A stretch of 64,000 nt of DNA from Phoronis australis (GCA_002633005.1 NMRA01000041.1:255466-319465); one strand, 5' to 3'; positions 51,531-63,031 are shown, counted from the first letter of the stretch. The notes: a model not told the origin generated them from the sequence alone. A program made the numbers and translations.

Positions 51531-52244
51531 ATGGGATGGTGGAAAGCATTGCTGAATGCTCTCATCTTAGCTCAAACAATTCTTCAAGCCAAATCAGCAT
51601 CGGTTCTCAACTGGGAGTTTGCTGACAGAACTATACTGATGAGAAGTAAAGACCGGCCACGAAACCACACTAACATATCGGCCATGTTTGTGCCAGGACG
51701 AACTCAAACAATGCTTGAAGGAAGTTCCATGAATGTTCTGTTGTTTGTTGACTGGTCCGAGGTCAATACCATATTACCCAAGCACAAACTCGAAATGGTT
51801 TCGGTAGACAACACAACAGTCGAGATTAAACAATGCAACACTACACAGTTGTCGCGGACTGACTTTGAAAACTTCACCAACACAAGTTACACGCACTGGA
51901 ATTATACCAGAGCGCAGAATGGTCAAGTGCGAGTTTACAACACCACAATCAAGGCCCAAATGGTGGGGCGGACAGCAGTGCTGGCAAAATTGTTGCCACA
52001 AAAAACATATCCCAGTTATTATTATTACTACTTTTCCTATGCCGTGGCAGTACAAGAGATTGGTGTCGTTCGACCAGAGGGGCTGTCGTCCAAGTTGTTC
52101 CTAGCTATCATCACAGTCATGGCTATGATAAACGCTCTCGGTCGAGGGTACAAGACCAACTATGATCAGGTGCGGCATTTCTTGACCAACCACCCCACCG
52201 CTGTGATAGTTGGCGTGTGTACCCAGGTGATACTCATGCCTTTG
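51531..52244 (+). CDS. SLC10-B exon 1 (signal peptide, glycosylated ectodomain, first membrane segments)
   Basis: 238 codons to MPL, then TTG|GTAAGT in phase 0, the same position as in SLC10-A. A YYYYYF run sits near residue 165 before the first membrane segment (LSSKLFLAIITVMAMINALG). A short out-of-frame ATG lies eight bases upstream at 51523. Confidence 0.94.
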
Positions 52245-55200
52245 GTAAGTGAGAGGCTAACAGACAGACATTAGCACTGACATTATACAGTACATACAAC
52301 TGAGACACTTTTAAATATTGAATATGCGATTTCCACAAGTGCATTCAGTCTGGAAGGAATTATTTTTTAATATCTTAAGGGCATGTGGGACCTCGATATC
52401 AACAAGTTTGTGTATTCAGCCAATACAAAACTGTACATTTTAACTTGAGTAAAAGTATGCATTTTTTAGAAGACCAATACCTGTAGATTTTTTATTTTAT
52501 AGCAATCTGTCATGAATTTGGTCACATGACCATGTCTTTTTAGCAAATTTTAGCAAAAGAAACGGTACATTCATAGAAAAACAAAGGACTATTAACATAT
52601 CAAAATTTCATGAAACGCTCAAGATGAAATCTCAAGAATGCTGTTACAGTTTTCTACATTATACTTGTTTTTGTTTATTGCAACTTCTGTGCTTCTTTCA
52701 CAGTCCTTAGCCCCTCGTGCAAAAGGGAACATTTTAAAAACAATTTCCTAACAATGTATATAAAGCATAGTACCTGACAGTTTCATGTGAATCGAATCGA
52801 CCATTTCTGAGATATATGAAATTCTGAAGTTAGCCAAATTTGGAATTTTTTCTAAAGTTCCACATTTATAACCTTAACAGCATTAGAGCAAGTGCCTAGG
52901 TTAATAGTTCAAAGGGCCAATACAAGAAGCATGCAGTTCATAATGCAATTGTCTTCATTGTTATTTTATCACTAAAAGCTGCATGTTGGTCTGTTTAGCT
53001 GGCTAAGAAACGGAAATCGAATTTAGGGTTTTTACTCTCATAATACTGGTCTCACAAAACACCTTACAGGGATATATGGTTCAAATTGTGTTACCAATAA
53101 CAATATGGAAATCATTAGTTTGTTGGCCTTGGCCAACCCTAAAGTTGCAATTCGAAATTGGCTCATGTATGAAAACATTGCCTACAACTCAGTAATGAAA
53201 ATGAAATCTCATCATGACAAGGAAGATTACGAGACTAGCCAGCTAAACAGGGCGAAACACAACTTTTGAATTTTCAGAATCGCTCTTGATCAATGGTCTC
53301 TTTTGAGTTATTGATTCAAAGGGGAAATGGTCCCAAGGGTTATTAGCCTTAAGGTCTATTGGTCCGAAGGGTCAGTGGTCCGAAAGGATGATTGTCTGAA
53401 TTTGGAAAAGAACCAAGGTGATAAAAACACATGAATAAGATCGGGAAATTATTAATCTTCTAAACATTCTCGGCAAATCTGGTTGTGCTAGGTGTATTTG
53501 ACTGTTTTACTTTAGACCCCATCCCCCGCTTTAATATCTGAAATATTCAAAAGTTTTTGTCTAAAAACCCACCCATGGAAATATAGGTGTTCTTTCAGAA
53601 ACAAGCTCCTTTTAGAGTGCCACAAGCAAGATATTAGAATGATAATGATGAAAAGCTGCTTCTTTAACTCTATAATCAACACAATACCAAAATGAATAGT
53701 TAAAATCACGCCTTCATGCAGCGTTTGTCCTGGGGGTCCATTTGGACACCCTAGCACTAATCTGGACGCCCAATGTATCATTTGGATGCCCACTGTCAAT
53801 CAGAATTTCTCCCTTTGAATACCCACATTGTAAAATCAGTAGGACTCCCAGCTAATGAAAGATGCGGATTGTTCAAGAGAGAAGTTGGCCCTTTTAAGTC
53901 AGGGAGAAATATACAATGTATATAAAATGTTGCGATATCAAAGTATTTTCAAAGTATGTAGAAGACCTGTCAATCACTGGCAGGGTTGACAGTGTGTCTG
54001 TGCTTTCATTGGTCTTATATCTAACTGCAATTCAGGGATAGGACCTTGGTCAACTCCAAACTGGTGTTCCAGAGCTGTAGTTTCATGCTTTTCATGTTTT
54101 TTAAAAACATCAAAAATGAAATAAATGTCATCATTTTAATAATATGATGTACCACATGAATATCCCCCTTTAAAATGTTTGAGTTTGCGCCCGTTTCATG
54201 CTTTTCTATGTCCGTCGTGATATGGAGCAGCAGTGACACCTGTTGCCAAAATGTAAACCCCATATCATCTTTTCATTTTTCTGGTGTTGGTAACTGCAGC
54301 TTTGATGACTAATTGTACAGAATATAAAGCTAGTTAAGATGACATGATAAACTGAATAACAGCAATTTGACTTGAGATCACCAAAAACTGCACTCATCGT
54401 TCAATCAATATCTGTAATATCAGTAATACCTGTTTGATATGCTATTTGAAAAAAATCAACTGATGTTTTAAGAACATTTTCATGACATTCCTTCAGAAGT
54501 CTACATTTTGGAAATTCCTAATAGATGCTGGTTACGACTTTTTTCACTGGCTAGAAGCCATTTCCCAAATTTTCTCGTAAGTGCCATCTACTGGTGAGCA
54601 CAACTGTACTTCCTACATACATAAACAAACCATACCTCAACAATTTCTTCTGCCTCTTTTAAATCAGCCATTGTTTATACTAAAACTATATCTGGTCATT
54701 ACAGAAAAAATGAAATCGATCAGAATAGAGATGAACGAGAAACAGAAAAAAATAGTAACAGTTATCGTACCTGGTCACATGTACCCGCAATTGTCTCGCA
54801 GAACAAGAGCCTACAATAGTGATGCATTGTGGGAGAAAAGAAGCAGGGAAACAGCTGTGTAATTTGTGTTTTCCAAGTCAGATTATGAAATTGAGCAATT
54901 TCATGTATTTTTTGTGGCGATTCATCATGTCAAAGCTGCATTTCTCAAAAGCTAGAAGACGCACCAAAAAGTATACACTTTTGGTACTTTAGTGATATTG
55001 CCATTTTCTGCTTTTCTGCAAGATTAAGTACTAGTATCTAATCATAACCACTCAGGGATTCTGATGTCAGAAACAGCCAACTTCACCCCGCTGCCCCACA
55101 CGAAAGTCACAAAGGTGTGAAAATGGTTCATACAGAAGTGCCCACTATGTTACACAGGATTCCATAATAAAATATCCCAGTTGTTACCAACCAAATCATT

Positions 55201-58200
55201 TCCCATTAAACTCGTGTTAAATAACCCGCATAATGTCATGATTTATTGCCACCTTCTGGATATTCCAACCTGCTTATTAGCATGCATTCCTTTGCTTTCT
55301 TAACTAGAGAACTAAAAGCTATGATTTATCTTCAATTCTTTATCAGAAGTTGTCACTGGGGGTAAAAATCAGATGTTTCCTGTGTAAGCTGTCTTACTCT
55401 CAGACTCTCCACTTGCCATGAACAGCTTACAATTGCTGCCAAGTCGAAACCTGTTTTAATAGAATATTTTATGTTGGAACCGAAGATATGCATTTAAAGG
55501 GGGGGAGGGGTGTAAACAGTAAACAAGTGAACCCTAAGAGTCATCACTTTTTGGAGTGTCAGCCCTTTGGCATAGTTGGCCTCCAAGAAATTCATTTTGA
55601 ATATTGGCTTTCAGACTAGTGGCCCTTTGGACTAGTGAATTTTGAATTACAAGTCTTTCAGAATATTAGCCCTTTGGCCAAATGGGACTGGTTACACTAG
55701 GATCACAATTCCGTAACTTTGAGAGTATTGACCATGCAGTTATTCTCATTTCAAGGAGCATTCTATAATGCTTCATCCTGTCTTGCAAAAATAGATTTGA
55801 AGTGGTTAAAATAACCAATTTCTTATCAAAAACACCAGAAAAACAATTCTACCAGTAGATCAGCTGTCACATAAGAACACCCGCAAACACCATGTGACGA
55901 TACTTTATCTGATATCGAGTTACGAGCATTTATTGGTCGATACCTACACCCTAAAATCGGGACAACCAATCACAGTCATCCTCCATTGTGTTTAGTATGA
56001 AATGTTGTCAGCTGTTACTGCTCGTTTTTTGTTTTAAATTATACTATAATGATGAATGGCGAGGCGTTGTATTTGTAGTGGTAGTTACAAGTTAGTATTT
56101 GACCATGCTGTGCTCTATTCTCTTTCTCACTGGACATAGGAGAACAACTTTGGGTATGGCACAAGTTTGTACAAGAAACTCGCCTGTTGGTGGACATGAC
56201 ACTCTGGTGCTGGATATGTTCATACATCAGTCATGTCCGTGGAGCAAAGAACCTTTCAACTGAAGTTGTTTTTCATCTATTCCTCCATTTTTGGGATATT
56301 GAATTCATGATTAAGATGTGCAGTGCCATAAATGAAGGTTTAATGATGCTAACAATGTAGTCACTTGTCAAAACAAGGTAAATGGAGGTTTTAAGCACTT
56401 TAAAAATGAATGTAACAAAACCGCAACACCATTTAAACAACTAGTTTGCTTTACACAGAAGAAAACCTTAAGTGCTTAAAGGAGCATGCCACCAAAAAAA
56501 CAACCTAATTTCTATCAATTTAGATCGAGTAGTTCTACTCCATAACGACAAGTGCGGTTGCGTTACCTGACACCTGACGGCAGACGGAGGTGTTGAAATT
56601 ATCCAATTACGTCATCGGTTTCACACGCATTCTGTACAGCAGTTCACAACAGGGGTTACTGGTGTTAGCTTATCGCTTGGAATCATCGTTTGGCACCAAT
56701 AAATCATCAAACTTCGATGTAAAACCCTTAAAAATATACGGAGTTCTTACAAAAACGTGTTGTTTTATTTCGCTCTTACGGATTTATTGGTATTTGGACA
56801 CAGCGTAGCCTACAAAGTTCGCCAGGCCAATAACAGGACCGTAGCAGGAGTTTGGGATGTGTTCGGAGATAATTTCGAAGTATTTTCCGTGAGATACAGA
56901 CAGGAGAAACTAGATCTGTGTTGTTTAGACTTGTGATTTTCTGAGTTCTAAACACAAAACGCTTGTTATCCTGGCCAGTGGCTCGGAGCCCGATCAGGCC
57001 CGTCGCGGCCGGCCGGATTGACTCGTTATCCCGGCCAGTGGCTCGGAAACTGATCAGACATCACGAACAAACCAGCCAAAGTTCAGTGGAAACTAAACTT
57101 CCAGTCAAGAAAATACTATACTAGTGAGCCAAAGTAATGTGCACGTGATTATGTTGATGAATTAGCCACGAAACTGTTGCTCGTGGCCGGCGGCCGCGAA
57201 TTCAGTTCCGCTTCGGCCACAGCACCATCAGGGCAGAAGTTGTGCATTAACAATCATTATTTGAGTAATGTAAAAGGAAATAAAGATTCCCCCAACACCT
57301 GGCCGTGGGATGGAAATCGAGTTGTTTCAAAACAGTTTCTGCCAGAAAACACTAAATTAGCATGAGCTCACACGTCCTCGCAGTGTCCCGTCAATTAGTT
57401 TTATTGCACCTAAAGCCGGTAACGCAGTGATTTATTCATTGCTGGCTTCTTAAATCATTTCGTGCACTCACGAACACTCCAAAGGCATTACAAATTGCAT
57501 CTAATGAGACAGACTTTGCTTCAGTTTTATATAAGTATTGGTTTGGGTGAGAATAATTCATTTTGAAACAGAACGGTAAGTAATAAACGCCAACATGGCA
57601 ACTCACAATCCCGACTTAGGATGAGCTAGAGCGGCTTATCAATCCCGACTTTGCAGGTGGATCGTTAAGTTTTACAGGCTATCAATTCGAACAGGAATAC
57701 AGTTCGGACAAGCGGGAACGATACACTGCAACATAGCGACATTCACTCTTCATATGAACCACTGACGTCGCTAGTGTCGTTTCTCATCTTCCTCACAGGT
57801 TAACGACCTCTTGGCAAGATAAGGTCGACCGTACGCGAGGCGATGTAGAAATAGACCGATTAAGACAGCAAAAAAGACTAATTAAATCGGGTGGCATTCG
57901 CCTTTAAACGTAACAGACATTGGCCATTCTCATGTTTCAAAACTTTTAGATTTTGCATTTGAAGTTCCATTTTAGAGTTAAGAACCTAAATTGTATTTAC
58001 ATTTTTTTGAAAATGCATCAGTACAAATTCGCAAATAGTCTCATGCCGTTTTTTTGGTCAATTCAATAAGTATCAGATTCAAAGCAATAGGCATGCATTT
58101 CGTGAATATTTTGAACATACATCACAGTTGTGACAAAACTGAACCATCACCAGTGAGCTGAAGATAGTGTAGAAATGACACTAAACAAGCCAAAAAATAA

Positions 58201-60684
58201 CTGGCATGCTTTTCAAGGGTTTAAAATGACGGAGTCGGTTTTACGACTTTTTGTAGGGAAGGAAAGACTCCTTGAAGTTGTTCACTTTGACCGAGACCTA
58301 TAAACTAAAAAAATCGGTTGTGATTTCATTACAGGTTACAGATTCCTGACGAAGCCAGTAACCTTGTCAATTAAATATGCTAAAAATCTTATGGTATTTT
58401 AAGCAATGGTTTTACTATGTTAGCAAGGCTGTAACCACTGAGGATGCGGGTTCAAATCCTTATTGGGCTGATCCCAAGAACATAAAAATTGTCGCCGGTT
58501 AGGTCATTTGAAAAAAATCTAGAATTCGGCAATTAAGCTAAAATTACACGGTTTTATGGTAACAGAATATAAGTTCCAATACTACCTGGTGAATATCAAG
58601 TCATGCATCGTCTAAACTACAATGAGTAAATGGAACAAATGCATATTTAAGGTTATGTACATGCAGGACCTTAGAAAAATGTCCAAATTTGGTTCATTTT
58701 GGAACACCATATCTTTGAAATGACTCATCGGATTCATATTGAACTATCAGTTTTGTTTTTTTTCACTGTTCTCTAAAGCGCTGTTAAGAACTGTTTTTAA
58801 AAAGTTTTGCTTTTGCAGGAGGGGCTATCAACATTGAAGATTTTTCTAATTTACTGCACGCTGTATTACAACATTTTAGATTTCCTTCACCATCTGTAAC
58901 ATATTCGAGGATCAGTACCACAGTTTCAAGCTCGGTCTACTGATCTTGGCCAACACCCCCGGCAGTTCGCTAGGGCGGTTCTTCCTCTCACACATTGATG
59001 CAGATATCACCCTCCACGCAGCCATCAACATGGTGTCAGGAATCGTTGTGTTTGGTAGGTATCACTGACCATGTTAACATAGTTCTGTCATGACGAAGAG
59101 CAACTGCAGGTTTCCTGCTCAACATTGTCACATTTTTAAAGTCATTACATACCATCTAGGAACTCCATCTAGTGTCTGGTCATGGAACTAGCCTATTTTC
59201 AGCCAGCCCAATTGTTTTCAGCACCACAAATGATGAACCTACTTATTAAGTTAATTTTTTCAGTGATAGACTTTAGTTTGCAGTGTTTTTCACAACCTGT
59301 TTTGACTCATCGCTGCGTTGAGTTTTGAATTTTGCTGTGGCTGAGTTTTATCTTAGTTACTTGTGTGGAACTTGAAAATCTATACAACATTTCATGTTTT
59401 GGGATTTTCGTCATTTATTAAGCAACTTAGGGCGATTTGAACTTCTGGTACCAATTCAATGCATTTATTCCAAGACTTAACCCATAAACTCCCCAGAGTA
59501 TACACAAGGGGCCCATTCCAAGGAAACTGACTTAGCTAAGACAAATCTTAAATTTAAGTCAATCTTAAGATATGTCTGAAGTCCGTTCCAAGAAAGTAAC
59601 CTTAATTAAGTTTGACTAAAGCTTATTTGACTTAATTTTTGTCCAAAGTTCGACTATCTTACCAGATGTGGAAGTTTCGAATTTTGGAAGTTGAGACAAA
59701 TCTTAGACTTAAATAAAAAATGAGCTTAAGTTCATTTCTTCCGACCCATGGATTTTTGAAAACGAACACGAATTTTATAATGACAACTGAGTTTGAATTT
59801 CCCATTGTAGAGAACACTGGTCTGTCAACACAAATATCAACAAATTGTCAGAACTTCCCAGACCGGAATTTAAACACAAATAGGCAACTATTATATAATA
59901 GTCACCACAGAGTCCCAGCTCAAGTAAACCTCACTTACCCACAATCATAAACCCCCCATGCTAATCCATAACTCTTTATACACCATTAGGTACAGCACCA
60001 GGTTGGATTCTGTTATTTGGCAGATACTACAGCTATGAGGAAAACGTGCTAGAGTTTGTTCAATACCTTGTGCTGGGCCAAGTCATCAACATGGCCATAT
60101 ACTTTGTTGGTGTAGGCCTCAACCAGATAACCAACGAGAAGATCAACAAGGTACTCAAGATCTCAATACTAATCACACAGATCACTTTCGTCATCGCATT
60201 CCTCAGTTTTGGTTTATACTGTAATCACTTCTGGTTTGAGCCGTCCCGCAGCATGATCTATGCCGCCGCGTTCTTGCAGTCACACCTCGCGCAGCTTATC
60301 GGCATATCAGTGGCGGTCATATTTAAGCAGCCCATCTGCCGCATCAAGACCATCTCCTTGGATACGGGCATGCATAACAGTATGCTCGCCATGACGATGA
60401 TGCATTGGTTCTTACCACAACCAGAGGCTGACCTAAGCTCCATGATGGCATTTGCAAAGCTGGTGACAACCAATATATTTCCACTGCTGTATGTACTCTA
60501 CTATAAATGTTGTACATGGAGACTACACTGGCGGAAACAGGTGGGTCTTCAGAGACTGAAACAACAGGATCATCATGGCCAGGATCAGCTTAGATCTTGG
60601 ATCGACCGGCGGATGAGTATACGATCCTTACGAATGACGAAAAGATGTCCGCTGAAGGTGTCAGAGTATGAATCCAGTCTATAG
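51531..60684 (+). CDS. SLC10-B: SLC10A3/SLC10A5-like membrane protein, three exons, complete
   Basis: Exons 51531-52244, 58880-59054 and 59990-60684 join in frame to about 527 residues (SLC10A3 is near 477). A signal peptide (MGWWKALLNALILAQTILQA) leads into an ectodomain with eight N-glycosylation sequons (N45, N48, N94, N103, N114, N117, N124, N137). The membrane part contains TQVILMPL joined to ISFTICNIFE, then LGLLILANTPGSSLG, ADITLHAAINMVSG, and in exon 3 several helices ending ISLDTGMHNSMLAM and a PLLYVLYYKC helix. A basic cytosolic tail ends YESSL. SBF-family fold, likely at a cell membrane with the N-terminus outside. The substrate is unknown, and several sodium-site residues of the bile-acid carriers are replaced. 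It is a tandem partner of SLC10-A. Confidence 0.93.
52991..53250. mobile_element. 260-bp MITE with perfect 15-bp inverted ends
   Basis: CTGTTTAGCTGGCTA (52991-53005) is matched exactly by TAGCCAGCTAAACAG (53236-53250). A decayed relative lies at 5103-5265. Confidence 0.7.
53330..53400. repeat. Degenerate minisatellite (GGTCCGAAGGGTCAGT type)
   Basis: About three imperfect units built around GGTCCGAAGGGT. Related wording in the opposite orientation (GCCCTTTGGACTAGT) recurs at 55560-55690. Confidence 0.6.
53725..53800. repeat. Degenerate 20-bp tandem repeat (GGACGCCC type)
   Basis: GGACACCC, GGACGCCC and GGATGCCC recur at roughly 20-base spacing with variable filler. Confidence 0.5.
55560..55690. 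repeat. Degenerate minisatellite (GCCCTTTGG type)
   Basis: GCCCTTTGGCATAGT, GCCCTTTGGACTAGT and GCCCTTTGGCCAAAT occur within 130 bases. Confidence 0.55.
56480..57903. mobile_element. TTAA-flanked element, copy 3 (1424 bp), internally deleted
   Basis: TTAA on both sides (56476-56479, 57904-57907). Ends as in copies 1 and 2, in the same orientation. Compared with copy 1 it lacks about 240 bp: GAACAGGAATACAG is followed directly by TTCGGACAAGCGGG (near 57701), removing most of the coding-like stretch. It lies inside SLC10-B intron 1. Confidence 0.85.
58880..59054 (+). CDS. SLC10-B exon 2 (SBF core)
   Basis: Acceptor ATTTTAG|ATTTCC, donor TTTG|GTAGGT. 58 codons plus one base (phase 0 in, phase 1 out), identical in phase and place to SLC10-A exon 2. 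Contains LANTPGSSLG, the counterpart of the PGGG motif. Confidence 0.94.
59055..59989 (+). other. SLC10-B intron 2
   Basis: 935-bp intron. From about 59510 to 59720 it has repeated TTAAG-rich phrases (CCATTCCAAGGAAACTGACT, then CGTTCCAAGAAAGTAACCTT) that look like a dispersed repeat. No exon. Confidence 0.75.
59990..60684 (+). CDS. SLC10-B exon 3 (remaining helices and tail)
   Basis: Acceptor ACCATTAG|GTACAG completes the split glycine codon. 231 residues including the glycine (GTAPGWILLFGRYY..), then stop TAG. An in-frame candidate donor, CAG|GTGGGT at 60540/60541, lies where SLC10-A's tail begins, so an alternative spliced tail is possible. Confidence 0.94.
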
Positions 60685-62932
60685 CAAAAATGAATGAGAT
60701 CACGTATCAACTCCGAAATTCCATGTCTTAAATTGGGTTGTTTACGTATATACACGGTGTCAGTAATTTAGCTTGAAATATCCATGGTAACAATTCCTCA
60801 GTTGCCAGATCTGTGTTTAATATGAAATTCATCATTTTTACCACAATGATTGTTTCAAAAATCTCGCCATTGAATTGTCCCCTTTCATGTTTAAGGTATT
60901 ATAACACTGTGTCTTCCTAAAACTGCTTTGAGGTGGTGATGTGATAACATCATTTTCTAAAATCTTTTGGTCAATTTAAACCAACTTCTAGCCTATTTAT
61001 ATCAGCACGACGTATTGGTTACCTATTTCTTTGACCATCTTAAGGTGTTACAGTGTTCTAAGACAATCACGGGTGTATTATACGCTCATAATGGTCAATG
61101 ACGAGCAATTTTTTTCTTGTGCCAATGATGAGCACTTTTTCCTTCTCTTGTGTCAATGTTAATAGCCTAGAAGTTGGTGAAAATAGACCAAAAGATTTTA
61201 GAAATGATTATTTTAATACTGTTGTGAATACCCACTACTAATTGAAGCATTTTCTGATGGTAGCTAATTATACAGCACTTGGTAAAGCACTTGGTACATA
61301 TCTTTTATGACAAAATGAGAAAATAAAACCTCCCTAGTAGGCTCACAATGTGTTTTTTTATCCAGATTTTACAGCAGATACCTCATGTTTGAGGGTGAGA
61401 GACCTGATGGTAAAAATACTTCACTTTAAGTTATTTTTTCAAAATGAGACATTGAAAATGATCTTAACTCGTAAAACTTAACAAACATTGATAAAGAATA
61501 TTTTCTGACTTGTGTATTGCCGTGACTTAATGACATTAAATAACATCTCTTCAGTCCCAAATTTTCATCAGATCCCAAGATTTGAATTAACTCTTAAGTT
61601 AAGGAAAATAAATATAATTCTCAGTGTTTGAAATTAAAGAGCAGAGCCTTAAATGCCTACATTTTGAGGCTGGATATTTGCCTCCTTCCCTTTGAAAACA
61701 TTTGAAGGCAATGAGAACTTCACACCAGTTACAAAATTCCCCGAGATGACAAAAAATTCTCCTTGCGTTAAAGAAAATGAACCGGGAGGACGGTCACATT
61801 AACATTTTAAATGTTAAGTCCCTAACATTAGTCAGTCTAAAGGTCCTTTCCCATACAGTTAACTTTGCTACAATTAAAGCTCCTTGTTAACCAAAGTCAA
61901 GACCGAAGTTAAAAGGGACGAGTATTTTATTCCAAATAAATTTTGCATATGGTTGTTTTCTACGAGTTGTTGATTAATTTCACTGACAATTCAATAGCAA
62001 AAAGTAAGCTTATAATTTTTAACATAACTCATAAAATTGGTTCAAATAGTTCCATAATCACCCACTTGGAGCACTGATTCTCGTGACGTAATTAGTCACC
62101 TCGTCGTGAAACTTATATCAAAATGTAGAGCTAACAACTGGCGGGGGTGCATGCAAAATCTGGTAGTCAACCAACACTCACCTTGTTTGTTGAAGCTGTT
62201 TATTGGTGAAAATCAAATCAACCTCATTTTTTGCATAATTCTCTGCCTTTTGTAACACAGAAAAGTATATTGTTTTGAAAACAGTATGCTTGTAACATGT
62301 GCACACGACATTTCCTAAAATTTTGCAACATCTCTTGGGAAATGATGACAGCTTCGAAGTAGCAAAGTTTGTTCTAAAATTCGTCTTGCTGGTATCAAAG
62401 TAGTAAAAACTTGTAACAAAATGAAACCACTTCCGATAATTTGTTGTGACATGTACGCAACCTCGTGGTAGCAAAGAGCAGTTCATAGAAGAATCGGGTA
62501 AAAAGGAACTGGTCAAGGTGACGCAATTGCCAAAAGCTGACACAAAAGAACACACCATAATTTAAGCAGCAGAATAACGGCAGAACGCCAATTTTCCAAA
62601 ACGGTAAATACTAGTAAGTTAGTGTACTCAAGGAAGGGAGTAGTTTATAATGACACTAATTTTGAGTCAGATTTTTTTTCTCACATCGTTGCAAAGCGGC
62701 TGTACATTTAGTACACAACTTTGCACCAAAGCTAGGGCAACCAATGGTATGCAATGCTCCTCCCCTTAGAAGACACTTTTTTGAAAAGTTCGAACAACCA
62801 GGTGCCATACAAAAAGGCATGGCAAACCTTTTACAACACTGTGGCAAAGAGCAAATAACGAGAACGACTGATACAATGATAAACAGGTAAATAAAACAAC
62901 AAGAATGGGTCGACTGAAATTTTCGGATGTAA
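60685..62932. other. SLC10-B 3' flank and spacer
   Basis: Probable 3' untranslated sequence to about 61350, then spacer. A 126-codon minus-strand ORF at 62178-62558 has no recognisable motif. Confidence 0.5.
61322..61327 (+). terminator. Candidate poly(A) signal of SLC10-B
   Basis: AATAAA about 640 bases after the stop, followed within 30 bases by a GTG and T-rich run (TGTGTTTTTTTA). Confidence 0.5.
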
Positions 62933-63031
62933 TAACGTCCTTTGTCAACAGAAACAGAAATAAAGTAAAATCAAACACTATATGACAATCGACATTTACT
63001 TTATTTCAGTTTCTGTTGACAAAGGACGTTA
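62933..63031. repeat. Near-perfect 99-nt hairpin (37-bp stem, 25-nt loop)
   Basis: The arms 62933-62969 and 62995-63031 are inverted copies with one mismatch over 37 bases, beginning TAACGTCCTTTGTCAACAG. Could be a transposon relic, a recent inverted duplication or a hairpin RNA source; the sequence alone does not decide. Confidence 0.9.

Larger units (their letters stand above)
52245..58879 (+). other. SLC10-B intron 1, repeat-rich
   Basis: 6.6-kb intron. It holds a fragment of the fold-back family (from about 52619), an inverted-repeat element (52991-53250), degenerate minisatellites (53330-53400, 53725-53800, 55560-55690) and TTAA element copy 3 (56480-57903). No further coding exon was found. 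A B-box-like GGTTCAAATCC at 58449-58459 lacks the rest of a tRNA. Confidence 0.8.

Noticed and set aside
51774-52055. Minus-strand and alternate-frame ORFs inside SLC10-B exon 1
   Set aside because: Shadows of the coding frame.
58420-58500. Possible tRNA gene (B-box GGTTCAAATCC)
   Set aside because: The A-box is poor and no cloverleaf can be drawn; at best a decayed SINE.
62178-62558. 126-codon minus-strand ORF
   Set aside because: Long for chance, but no motif, no splice partners and no neighbouring exon could be found.
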